A stretch of 64,000 bases of DNA from Verrucomicrobiota bacterium (GTDB lineage Bacteria > Verrucomicrobiota > Verrucomicrobiia > Limisphaerales > JADJPG01), in contig JADJPG010000023.1 in assembly GCA_016713365.1 (NCBI GenBank), positions 41,140 to 105,139 of the forward strand. Direction: 5' to 3'. Positions 20,233-28,980 of the stretch are shown piece after piece. The translations under genes and the position numbers were made by a program. Position 1 is the first letter of the stretch; each line of letters starts with the position of its first letter. The notes beneath the pieces were generated by a model. It was not told the origin of the DNA and did not search any database. It saw nothing but the letters and a program-made list of their open reading frames with translations.

Positions 20233-22278
20233 ATGCCATCCTTAAGACAACACGCGGCGCAGGCCGTCTGCGTCGCCGGCCTCGCGGTCTCGACACTGAC
20301 TGTGCCGACATTCGTTCAGGCAGCGCCAGTCATCTCGCGGCTCACCCCTCCGAGCGCGCTCTTTACCTTCAACGATCCAAACGGTCCCTACACCGCGCGG
20401 TTCCTGCCGGATCAACGTTTCGATCTGCAAATCACCGTGAAGCCCGACGCCGACCAGACCATCACGAGCGCAGAGTTCTTCGTGAATGGCCGCAAGGTCA
20501 ACAAACCCGTGGCACTGGCACCCGCGACCGCCTCCGGTCTGCCTTCGAACACCGTGGTGATGACGATCCGCGCCTATGCGAATGACAATCCGGGCGTTCA
20601 CACTGTTTTCGTCCGAGCCAAACAGAGCGATGGGCAACACGCCACCGCCCGCGGGAATTTTGAGATCGTAAAAATGCACAATGCGGACTTGGGCAAGGAC
20701 GACTACGACAAAGGAGGCAACGGCGGACGTCGTCGCGCGAAGAACATCATCTATCTGATTGGCGACGGCATGGGCATCGCCCACCGAACAGCCGCTCGTT
20801 TGATGCTGCACGGGGCAGCCCAGGGCAAGGCCAACGCGCCGCTGGCGATGGATACATTTCCGTTCACCGGCTTGGTTGCAACACATTCGCTGAACTCGAT
20901 CGTCACCGATTCGTCCCCCGGTGCCGCGTGCTACGCGAACGGCAACAAGTCGAACAACAACCAGCAAGGTGTCTTCCCGGACGACACGACGGACAATTTC
21001 GACAACCCGCGCGTTGAGTTGATCGGCGAATATCTCTGGCGCAAACAAGGCCGTACACTCGGCATCGTGACGACGTCGGATGTGTTTGATGCGACCCCCG
21101 GAGCTTTCGGCACGCACACGGCGAACCGTGGTGCCGGCACGGGCATCGTGGACCAGTACCTTGACGAAGCCGTCGCGAAGGGTGGCTTGCGCGTGTTGAT
21201 GGGCGGCGGACGCAAGTGGTTCCTGCCGCAGGGCACGCCGGGATCAGCCCGCGCGTTGAACAGCGATTACGTGCTGCCTGCCGACCTGTCCAGTGGCTGG
21301 AACGTGCCGGCGGGAGAGATCGATCCGCAGCGCGATGTCATTGCGGATTTTGAGAACTCCGGCTTCGAGTATGTGTATGACACCGCCAGTCTCGGCGAAG
21401 TGGGAAAGAAGACTGACCGACTGCTCGGCCTGTTCTCCTTCTCGAACATGAACGTGGCCAAAGACAAGATCGACAAGCGCCGCAATCCGGCGGCGGCGGG
21501 CGTCGTGGATGACTTCGGTTTCCCCGACCAGCCGATGCTTGACGAGATGACCGCCAAGGCGCTCGACGTGCTCAGCCGCAACAAGCGCGGCTTCACACTC
21601 ATGGTTGAGGCGGCGTCCATCGACAAGCAGGCCCACAACATGGACACCGAACGATGGATCCTCGACACCATCGAGTTCGATCGCGCGATCGCCGTGTGCA
21701 AGAAGTTCGCGGAAAAGAACGGCGATACCCTCGTCATCGTCACGGCAGATCACGAGTGCGCCGGCATCAACATCATTGGCGGTTCCCGCGTGACGAATGC
21801 GGATCTCCAAACACGCGCGGCTGGCAACACAAACGGGCCTCTGGCGCTGCGCGATCAAGTGGTGGGCATTTATGAGGGAGCCGGATTCCCATTTTATCCG
21901 ACGGCAAACGACGGCTATCCGACCACCACTGACGTGGATTTCAAGATGCTGATTGGCTACGCGGGCAACTCGGATCGTTACGAGGACTGGCTGACCAATC
22001 CGTTGCCGCTGCGCGACAGCCAGCAGCCATTCAACAATGTCGCTCCATTGAGCACCTATCCGACCGGCCCTCTGAATCGTGATGTGGCGGGAGGATTCGG
22101 GATCACCGGCCAGGTGCCCGGTGGATCTGCCGTCCACACCGGGTCGGACATTCCTGTGTCCGCCTACGGCATCGGCTCCTCGATGTTCAGCGGGGTGATG
22201 GACAACACCGACGTGTTCTTCAAGGCGATGCAGGCCGCGCTCGGCGGCACGCGCATCCGCCCCGAAGCCCTTTGGTAA
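20233..22278 (+). CDS. secreted alkaline phosphatase with N-terminal Ig-like domain
   Basis: 681 residues. A signal peptide (cut near VQA-AP) is followed by an Ig-like beta domain (about 35-145), then a PhoA-type phosphatase: NIIYLIGDGMG with the first metal Asp, DSSPGAACYANG with the nucleophilic Ser, MVEAASIDKQAHNMD and VTADHECAG. All metal ligands I can recognise are kept, so it should release phosphate from monoesters outside the cytoplasm, probably under phosphate limitation. A 30-residue insertion near 330-420 and a C-terminal extension after the catalytic core are longer than in E. coli PhoA. A terminator hairpin follows 33 bases after the stop. Confidence 0.9.
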   Translation: MPSLRQHAAQAVCVAGLAVSTLTVPTFVQAAPVISRLTPPSALFTFNDPNGPYTARFLPDQRFDLQITVKPDADQTITSAEFFVNGRKVNKPVALAPATASGLPSNTVVMTIRAYANDNPGVHTVFVRAKQSDGQHATARGNFEIVKMHNADLGKDDYDKGGNGGRRRAKNIIYLIGDGMGIAHRTAARLMLHGAAQGKANAPLAMDTFPFTGLVATHSLNSIVTDSSPGAACYANGNKSNNNQQGVFPDDTTDNFDNPRVELIGEYLWRKQGRTLGIVTTSDVFDATPGAFGTHTANRGAGTGIVDQYLDEAVAKGGLRVLMGGGRKWFLPQGTPGSARALNSDYVLPADLSSGWNVPAGEIDPQRDVIADFENSGFEYVYDTASLGEVGKKTDRLLGLFSFSNMNVAKDKIDKRRNPAAAGVVDDFGFPDQPMLDEMTAKALDVLSRNKRGFTLMVEAASIDKQAHNMDTERWILDTIEFDRAIAVCKKFAEKNGDTLVIVTADHECAGINIIGGSRVTNADLQTRAAGNTNGPLALRDQVVGIYEGAGFPFYPTANDGYPTTTDVDFKMLIGYAGNSDRYEDWLTNPLPLRDSQQPFNNVAPLSTYPTGPLNRDVAGGFGITGQVPGGSAVHTGSDIPVSAYGIGSSMFSGVMDNTDVFFKAMQAALGGTRIRPEALW

Positions 22279-22310
22279 GCGCTTTTTGACAGGAAGCGCC
22301 CCACCACAAA

Positions 22311-22348
22311 ACCCGCTCCGGACTCAGACTGGAGCGGGTTTCTCTTTT
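22311..22348 (+). terminator. Rho-independent terminator after the alkaline phosphatase
   Basis: A 9-bp perfect GC-rich stem (acccgctcc paired with ggagcgggt) with an 11-base loop, followed by the T-rich tract ttctctttt. It should end the transcript of the phosphatase gene and separates it from the astacin gene. Confidence 0.82.
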
Positions 22349-22566
22349 GCAGCCGGATGCCGCACGATTGGTCGGCACCGGAATCAAGAACGCCGCGTCC
22401 TCAACACCGTGGGGAAAGGAAACGCGATTTGGTCTCCCCCCGAAATCAACGCACGACAGTGAAGGACGATTTTTCCGCATTCGGCAACCGAGGTTAACGC
22501 CGCGCCGGACGACCGGAGGTTGCGATTACTTGACTCGCTCGATCGGCACCGATTTCATCTCGCTCT

Positions 22567-23343
22567 GTGAACGTGCGGCAATTTCAACTTCTCCTCCTTT
22601 GGGCAACCGGCGTGACGACCATGCGATTTGCGGACGCGCTGTCCGCGCAGTCAGAGTCCGCAGCCATTCACGTGGCGCGCGGTGTATCCAAACCCCGTCC
22701 GTGGCCCGGCGGAATTGTTCCCTACGATGTTTCCCAACTGAACACTGCCCAGCAGGAGAAAGTAGCGCTGGCGATGAAGCGCTGGGAGGATACCGGGGCA
22801 AATATCCGGTTCGTCCTTCGAAGCAACCAGACTGAACACGTCTTCTTCACCGGGAAGACGGATGCCGGAAACAACGCGAGCCACACTGGCTTCAAGCGCG
22901 GAGTGCGGACCGAGATCAATATTACGTCCTTTTGGTGGCGCCAGGCCGAATGGATGCCCGCCCATGAATTGGGCCATGCCCTCGGGTTCCACCACGAACA
23001 TCAGCGCTGGGATCGTGATGCCCACGTAACCATTCACTACCAGAGCATCAAGGAAGGACGGAGCCACGACTATGACTGGATTCCGCGAACGAACTGGCTC
23101 GTTACCAGCACCCCTTACGACGTCCGCTCGATCATGCACTATCGAGTCTGCTGGACATCTGCCTGTGAAACCAACTGCAAGGACGGCCGAGGCGAAAGTC
23201 CGTGCGCTGTCATCGATCCGCACGGCACCGAGTTCGATTCGGTCATCGGCCAATGGGACGCCAACGGCATCAGCGCGATCGACGCGGAAGAACTCCGCCT
23301 GATCTATGGCGTTCGTGACGATGCCGCGAAATCACGTCAATGA
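22567..23343 (+). CDS. secreted astacin-family (M12A) zinc metalloprotease
   Basis: 258 residues with a short N-terminal hydrophobic signal. The zinc site reads HELGHALGFHHEHQRWDRD (about residue 138), which matches the astacin pattern HExxHxxGFxHExxRxDRD exactly, and the Met-turn SIMHY with its Tyr ligand follows. Four cysteines in a short stretch (CWTSACETNC...SPC) probably form disulfides, as expected outside the cytoplasm. The start is a GTG; there is no other start nearby that keeps the signal. The gene stands alone. Confidence 0.92.
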   Translation: MNVRQFQLLLLWATGVTTMRFADALSAQSESAAIHVARGVSKPRPWPGGIVPYDVSQLNTAQQEKVALAMKRWEDTGANIRFVLRSNQTEHVFFTGKTDAGNNASHTGFKRGVRTEINITSFWWRQAEWMPAHELGHALGFHHEHQRWDRDAHVTIHYQSIKEGRSHDYDWIPRTNWLVTSTPYDVRSIMHYRVCWTSACETNCKDGRGESPCAVIDPHGTEFDSVIGQWDANGISAIDAEELRLIYGVRDDAAKSRQ

Positions 23344-23552
23344 CTCTCAGCCCGGTGCCGCCAGCCACGCCCCGCTTGTAGAAAATGGAATTGTGAGACA
23401 ATTTTTTGGTAGGTCGGTTGAAAAGTAATTCGACGACTGGGCGCCAAGGATTGCCAGCCGCCCGGCAAGTCACCACACTCAGGCCAATGTTCGCTGTCCC
23501 CAAATCTCACCTGACTTGCCGCGGTGTCCGTAAACAATAATCACTGACTCAC

Positions 23553-26243
23553 ATGCCCAGAATTTTTCGACATCTGCTCCTCGCCATTCTGACGGTCGTC
23601 ACCGTCAGTAAGTCGACGCGCGCGGAGGTCGCTGTTCCTGGACTGGCTTCCAGCCAGCTCGATCCGGAACTGAAGGGACAGGTACTGATCGAGGAACTGA
23701 ACTGCGCGGCTTGTCATGCCGGCGACGCATCGCTCAAAGCGCGCTCAAAGAAAGCACCACGGCTGGCGGAAGTCGGTTCGCGAGCGAACCCGGGCTATCT
23801 GGAGTCGTTCATTCTCAATCCCCACGCGACCAAGCCCGGCACCACGATGCCGGACGTGCTGTCATCGCTGGGCGCGGCCGAGAAGAAGCAGACAGCAACG
23901 GAGCTGACGCACTTCTTGCTGTCGCTGAGGCCGAACGACTTTTCGTTGCAGCCGCCCGATGCCGTGGCGGCGCAGCACGGGAAGCGACTATTTCATTCGC
24001 GCGGATGCGCGGCGTGCCATTCGCCTCGCGATGACACGGGAGCGGAGCTGCTCGCCAAGAATTCCGTCCCGCTGGGCGCGCTGGATCGGAAATACAGTTT
24101 CAAAAGTCTGGTCGAGTTCCTCCGTCAACCGCACTCCAGCCGGCCCTCGGGCCGAATGCCGGACTTGCGTCTGCCCGGCCGGGAACTCGAACGCATCGCC
24201 CATTATCTGCTACAGAACACGCGCGTGCCGGGGAACCTGAACTACACACTGTATCGCGGCGATGTGTGGGAGGGCCTGGCGAGCGACAAAGTCACGGCGG
24301 AACGCGCCGGGCAGGTGAAGGATTTCGACCCCGCGCATTTCGGCAAGCTGCCGCAACACACGGCACTGGTGTACGAGGGATGGCTCAAGGTGGAAATCCA
24401 GGGCACTTACAGATTCTTCCTCACGCTGAACGGGGGCTCGCTCGAAATCGGCGGCCGGACGGCGGCAAAGGAGGCCCCGAGCGACCGGCGCGGGGTGAAG
24501 TCACTGGAGGCCGTGGTGGAGCTCGATGAAGAACCGCAGCCGTTGCGGTTTACCTATTTCCACACCGGACGTGAAGCGAAGCTGAAGTTGGAAGTGGAGG
24601 GGCCGGGTCTGCCGAGAGGGCCGATTCCCGCGGACATGATCTCGGTTTCCAAGGAGCCGATTCCGGCGTTCGAGCCGCTCAAAGTCGATGCCGGACTCGC
24701 CGCGCGTGGCCGCGAACGATTCGGACAACTCGGCTGCGCGAATTGCCACGACGACATCAAGGTCCCGGCCAAGTCCGGCATTGCACTGGCGAAGCTCGAT
24801 ACCAGCCGTGGATGCTTGAGCGAAGTCAGCGGGCCGTGGCCGCGCTTCGATTTGAATGCGGAACAACGCGGTTGGATCACGAAGGCGCTGCCTCGCACCG
24901 AACAGCCGCAACTCGACGACCAGCAGCGGCTCAACAAGACGCTCGTCACGTTCAACTGCATCGCCTGTCACGAGCGCGCCGGGGTCGGAGGAATCGCGCC
25001 CGAGCGCAACGCGCTCTTCACCAGCACGCAGCCGTCGCTCGGCGATCAAGGGCGCTTGCCGCCGCCGCTGACGCACGTCGGTGCGAAGCTGACGACCAAC
25101 TGGCTCGCCGACGTGCTGCTGCGCGGGAAGCGCCAGCGCGATTACGTGGACGCCGCCATGCCGCAGTTTGGCGAGGCGAACGTCGGCCATCTCGTGGAAC
25201 TGTTCAGCAAGCTCGACGCACTGGAACCGGCGAGCATTCCCAAAGTGGCGAACGCGCAGGAATCCAAGAAGGCCGGGCACGAGATGATTGGCGCCACGGG
25301 GCTGAGCTGCATCGCCTGCCATGAATTCAACGGACAGAAATCCGGTGAAGTGAGTGCGCTCGATCTCGCGCAGGTGACCAGTCGTCTGAAGAAGAACTGG
25401 TTTCACCTTTACCTCCGTCAACCTTCCCGCTTTCACGCGAATGTGATCATGCCCACCTACTGGCCGGACGGCGAGTCCGCGCGCGAAGACATTCTCGGCG
25501 GTGACGCGGGACAACAGATCGAGGCGCTCTGGACGTATCTGGAAGACGGACCGCGCGCGAAGAAGCCGGTCGGTTTGTCGCGGCAGTCGAACGAGCTTCG
25601 AGTCGGCGACGTCACGGAGATTTGTCGCGGCCAGAGTCCCGTCGGATATCGCGGCATCGGTGTCGGTTATCCCGAGCGCATCAATCTGGCGTTCGATGCC
25701 GGTGAGATGGCGCTGCGCCAGCTCTGGAAGGGTGAGTTCGCCAGCGTGGACTCGGGCCATTTTCGCCCGCGCGGGACGGACTCCATTTTGTTTCCTCCGG
25801 GCATTCCTTTTCACCGCCTGAAATCCCTCGACGACCACTGGCCCTACAAAGGGAAAGCCAACCATCCATTCCCACAGGACCACGGCTACCAGTTCCGCGG
25901 GTATCATCTGGATGCCGCGCGCCGGCCGACGCTGCTCTACCACTACGGCGACATCGCGGTGGAAGATTTCTTCGAGGACGTGCGCGACCGGGACGGCAAG
26001 GCTTACTTCAAGCGCACGCTCCGTTTCGATGCGCCAGTCGAGCAAGAGCCATTTTATTTCCGCGCTGCGGCCGGGAAGAAGATTGTCACGCAGTCCGACC
26101 GCAGTTTCGGAATCGATAAACTCCAACTGCGCATCACCAGCGACCACAAAGCCGTCGTCCGCGAAGGCGACAATGGCGAGGTGTTGATTCCTCTGACCGT
26201 GCAGAAAGGTCGCTCCACTCTCACCTTGGAATACCAATGGTAA
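23553..26243 (+). CDS. exported multi-heme cytochrome c with PA14 domain
   Basis: 896 residues, signal peptide at the N-terminus (cut near TRA-E). Five CxxCH heme sites: NCAACH at 51, GCAACH near 154, GCANCH near 395, NCIACH near 470 and SCIACH near 590. A PA14-like beta domain (TYRFFLTLNGGSLEIGG) sits between hemes 2 and 3. This mix of c-type heme modules with PA14 is typical of PVC bacteria and is thought to belong to periplasmic oxidation of carbohydrates. It overlaps the next gene by seven bases, so the two are translationally linked, and a ThuA gene follows; together they suggest sugar oxidation with electrons passing to the hemes (inference). Confidence 0.86.
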   Translation: MPRIFRHLLLAILTVVTVSKSTRAEVAVPGLASSQLDPELKGQVLIEELNCAACHAGDASLKARSKKAPRLAEVGSRANPGYLESFILNPHATKPGTTMPDVLSSLGAAEKKQTATELTHFLLSLRPNDFSLQPPDAVAAQHGKRLFHSRGCAACHSPRDDTGAELLAKNSVPLGALDRKYSFKSLVEFLRQPHSSRPSGRMPDLRLPGRELERIAHYLLQNTRVPGNLNYTLYRGDVWEGLASDKVTAERAGQVKDFDPAHFGKLPQHTALVYEGWLKVEIQGTYRFFLTLNGGSLEIGGRTAAKEAPSDRRGVKSLEAVVELDEEPQPLRFTYFHTGREAKLKLEVEGPGLPRGPIPADMISVSKEPIPAFEPLKVDAGLAARGRERFGQLGCANCHDDIKVPAKSGIALAKLDTSRGCLSEVSGPWPRFDLNAEQRGWITKALPRTEQPQLDDQQRLNKTLVTFNCIACHERAGVGGIAPERNALFTSTQPSLGDQGRLPPPLTHVGAKLTTNWLADVLLRGKRQRDYVDAAMPQFGEANVGHLVELFSKLDALEPASIPKVANAQESKKAGHEMIGATGLSCIACHEFNGQKSGEVSALDLAQVTSRLKKNWFHLYLRQPSRFHANVIMPTYWPDGESAREDILGGDAGQQIEALWTYLEDGPRAKKPVGLSRQSNELRVGDVTEICRGQSPVGYRGIGVGYPERINLAFDAGEMALRQLWKGEFASVDSGHFRPRGTDSILFPPGIPFHRLKSLDDHWPYKGKANHPFPQDHGYQFRGYHLDAARRPTLLYHYGDIAVEDFFEDVRDRDGKAYFKRTLRFDAPVEQEPFYFRAAAGKKIVTQSDRSFGIDKLQLRITSDHKAVVREGDNGEVLIPLTVQKGRSTLTLEYQW

Positions 26244-27731
26244 ACCTGCGTTACATCGTCGCTTCCGCGCTTGTCGTGATGGCTCCGTCGCTCCGCGCCG
26301 AGGAAGACCTCGGAGCGATGTGGGGCACCGCCGCAGAGGAGGCGAAGTATTACCCTATCGTCAACATCCCGATCCCTGTCGGGGTGCCGATGAAGCCGGG
26401 CAGTTTTGAAGTTCTTCCCGATGGACGGCTCGCGGTGGGCACACGACGCGGCGACATCTATTTCATCAAGGGCGCGTTCGAGACGCCACCGATGCCGGAG
26501 TATCACCTGTTCGCCAGCGGTCAGGACGAAATCTTCGCGCTCTCGTGGAAGAACGGCGCGATGACGGCCACCACGTGGGGCGAAGTCACCCGCATCTCCG
26601 ACACCAACGGCGATGATGTCGCGGATCGCTACGACACGCTGACGAGCAACTGGGGCTATGCCGAGGTACCACGAGTTCGCCTTTGGCTCCAAGCCCGATC
26701 CGAACGGCAACATCTGGGTGGCGCTGGGCCTGAGCAGTTCCTACGAGTCGCATAATCTCTTCCGCGGCTGGGCGGTGAAGGTGACGCCGGACGGCAAGAT
26801 GATTCCCGTGTGCAGCGGGCTGCGCAGCCCGGGCGGCGTGGGCGCGAATGCGGCGGGCGCGATGTTCGTCACCGAGAGTCAGGGGCCGTGGAACGGATGC
26901 TGTTCGCTCAAGCATCTCAAGGAAGGCGCCTTCCTCGGACATCCGGCGAGTTACAACTGGTATCCATTCGTGCCCGGCATGAAAGCTCCGGAGGTCGAAC
27001 CCAAGAGCGATTCGCGCATGGGCGTGGAAAAGAAACGCGTCAAGGAACTCGTGCCGCCGGCAGTGAAATTTCCCTACATCAAAATGGGTCGATCGATCTC
27101 GGGCTTCCGGCTCAACCAAACCGGCGGCAAGTTCGGCCCGTTCGAGAATCAACTCTTCCTCGGCGACTACAGCCTGAGCCTGATCGTGCGCGCGACGACC
27201 GAGCAGATCAACGGCGTGTGGCAGGGCGCGTGTTATCCCTTCCGCGAAGGACTGGCCACCGGGATCATGAACGTGGAGTTCTCGCCCAAGGGACAACTGT
27301 TCGCGGGCGGTTTCACCACCAGCCGGCAATGGCCGGTCCGCGGGACGGAACCCTTCGACATCCAGCGCATTGACTGGAACGGCGTCGTGCCGTTCGAGAT
27401 CAAAGAGATTAACATCAAGAAGGATGGCTTCCTGATCGCCTTCACCAAGCCCGTTGATCGCCAGGTCGCCGCCAAGACTGAGTCCTACAACATCACCACC
27501 TACACCCATGTTTATTCCGCGGGCTACGGCAGTCCCGAGGTGGACCAAACCACGGCGCGCGTGACCCGGGCGGTTCCCTCGGCGGACGGATTGTCCGTGA
27601 TGGTCCATCTGGAGAAGATCACCGAAGACCATATCCACGATTTCGATCTCAGCCCGATCACGACGCCGGATGGCCAGCGCCTGCTCCACAAGAAGGCTTA
27701 CTACACGGTGAACGAGATCCCGAAAAACTAG
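26237..27731 (+). CDS. sorbosone-dehydrogenase-like beta-propeller, frameshifted
   Basis: A secreted propeller protein (signal peptide MVNLRYIVASALVVMAPSLRA) similar to the PQQ-type glucose/sorbosone dehydrogenase family of PVC bacteria. The frame is broken at about 26663-26666: the first part ends NWGYAE and continues as wrong-frame sequence to 26755, while the second part resumes YHEFAFGSKPDPNGNIWVALGL and runs to 27731. Together they give about 497 residues with the expected propeller motifs (NGNIWVALG, GGVGANAAGAMFVTES, FLGDYSLSLIVR). One base gained or two lost at that point explains it. Start ATG overlaps the stop of the cytochrome gene. Probably a sugar or alcohol oxidase passing electrons to that cytochrome; no PQQ ligand assignment is possible from sequence alone. 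Confidence 0.78.
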
Positions 27732-27749
27732 CCCTCTCAGCATCAGCCC

Positions 27750-28778
27750 ATGACACCACGACTCCGCTCTTTCCTCACTTTCCTCGCGCTCGTCTCGGCC
27801 TGCGCCGTGGCCCGTGGCGCGACCTATGAGCAATGGCTGACTTACCCCGGCGGCGACGGTCCGGGCAAAGGCAAACGCATCGTGCTCATCGCCGCCGACC
27901 AGGAGTATCGCAGCGAAGAATCGATGCCGATGATGGCGAAGGTTCTCAGCACCCATCACGGCTTCGACTGCACCGTGCTCTTCGCGGTGAACGACAAGGG
28001 CGAAGTCGATCCAACCATGCCGGTCTATCCCGAGAAAGGTAAGGTGTTCAAAGAGCACCACATTCCCGGTCTCGAACATCTCGCCACGGCCGACCTCGTC
28101 ATTTTCTTTCCCCGCCTGCTCACGCTGCCGATGGCCGAACGCGAGCTCATCGTGAAGTATGTCGATTCAGGCAGGCCCATTATCTCCATCCGGACCGGTA
28201 ACCACGGCTTTCACGCCGCGCTGCCCTACAAGATCAACGGCAAGCAGGTTCGCTGGGGCGAGGATGTGCTCGGCGGTTCGTTCATGAGCCACCACGGCAA
28301 CTGGCAGGCCGACTCCACGCGCGGAATCATCGTTGCCGAGCAAAAGGATCATCCGATTCTCTCCGGCGTGAGCGACATCTGGGGGAAGTCGGACGTGTAC
28401 CGCACCTACAAGGAAGGCACGAGCCTGCCGACGAACTGCACCGCGCTGGTTTGGGGCCAGCCGCTCCTGGGACGAAACCACGACGATCCGCCAAATCCCA
28501 AACTGGAGCCGCTGCCCGTCGCGTGGTTCAAGCACTGGCAGACCAGCGACGGCAAGAAGGCCCGCGTGTTTCACACCACGATGGGCAGCGCGCACGATCT
28601 CCAATCCGCGGGCCTGCGCCGCATGATCATCAACGCCGCCTATTGGGGCATGGGTATGGAATCCGCCATCAGCCCGACACGCAGCGTGGACATCGTCGGC
28701 ACCTACCAGCCGCGCGAAAGCGGTTTCAACTACCAGAAACTCGGCGTCGTCCCGAAGCCGGTCTCGGCCTACAAGTAG
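27750..28778 (+). CDS. exported ThuA-domain protein
   Basis: 342 residues; signal peptide (cut near ARG-A). The body matches the trehalose-utilization ThuA fold, a class I glutamine-amidotransferase-like Rossmann domain: KRIVLIAADQEYRSEES, LVIFFPRLLT, PIISIRTGNHGFH and HHGNWQAD. ThuA-like proteins take part in catabolism of keto-sugars and similar carbohydrates; the catalytic role is unsettled. It lies 18 bases after the propeller gene and ends this operon. Confidence 0.85.
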   Translation: MTPRLRSFLTFLALVSACAVARGATYEQWLTYPGGDGPGKGKRIVLIAADQEYRSEESMPMMAKVLSTHHGFDCTVLFAVNDKGEVDPTMPVYPEKGKVFKEHHIPGLEHLATADLVIFFPRLLTLPMAERELIVKYVDSGRPIISIRTGNHGFHAALPYKINGKQVRWGEDVLGGSFMSHHGNWQADSTRGIIVAEQKDHPILSGVSDIWGKSDVYRTYKEGTSLPTNCTALVWGQPLLGRNHDDPPNPKLEPLPVAWFKHWQTSDGKKARVFHTTMGSAHDLQSAGLRRMIINAAYWGMGMESAISPTRSVDIVGTYQPRESGFNYQKLGVVPKPVSAYK

Positions 28779-28980
28779 CCGAGCCTCACGGACGACTTGG
28801 CGGGACGCGACCGTCGGCAGGGAGAATCCGAATGAAACCATCCCCGGCAGCGACGGTCTGTAGGCGTAGATCTACGGCGCGATTGGACCCTTGACCGAAA
28901 TTGAATGCCAACCATTCTTTGCTCGTCGGCAAACAACACAACTTGCGATCGTCGCCTTACATCTTGATACTTGAGCCGTT

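Noticed and set aside
23388..23407. AT-rich hairpin (aattgt gag acaatt) with T-run after the astacin gene
   Set aside because: The stem is only six A/T-rich pairs; it may be a weak terminator but is not strong enough to list.
24501..26237. Minus-strand open frame (578 codons) opposite the cytochrome gene
   Set aside because: The opposite strand has the heme motifs and signal peptide; this frame has no family features.
26586..28079. Minus-strand open frame (497 codons)
   Set aside because: Antisense to the propeller and ThuA genes and has a composition rich in Arg/His/Glu typical of shadows.
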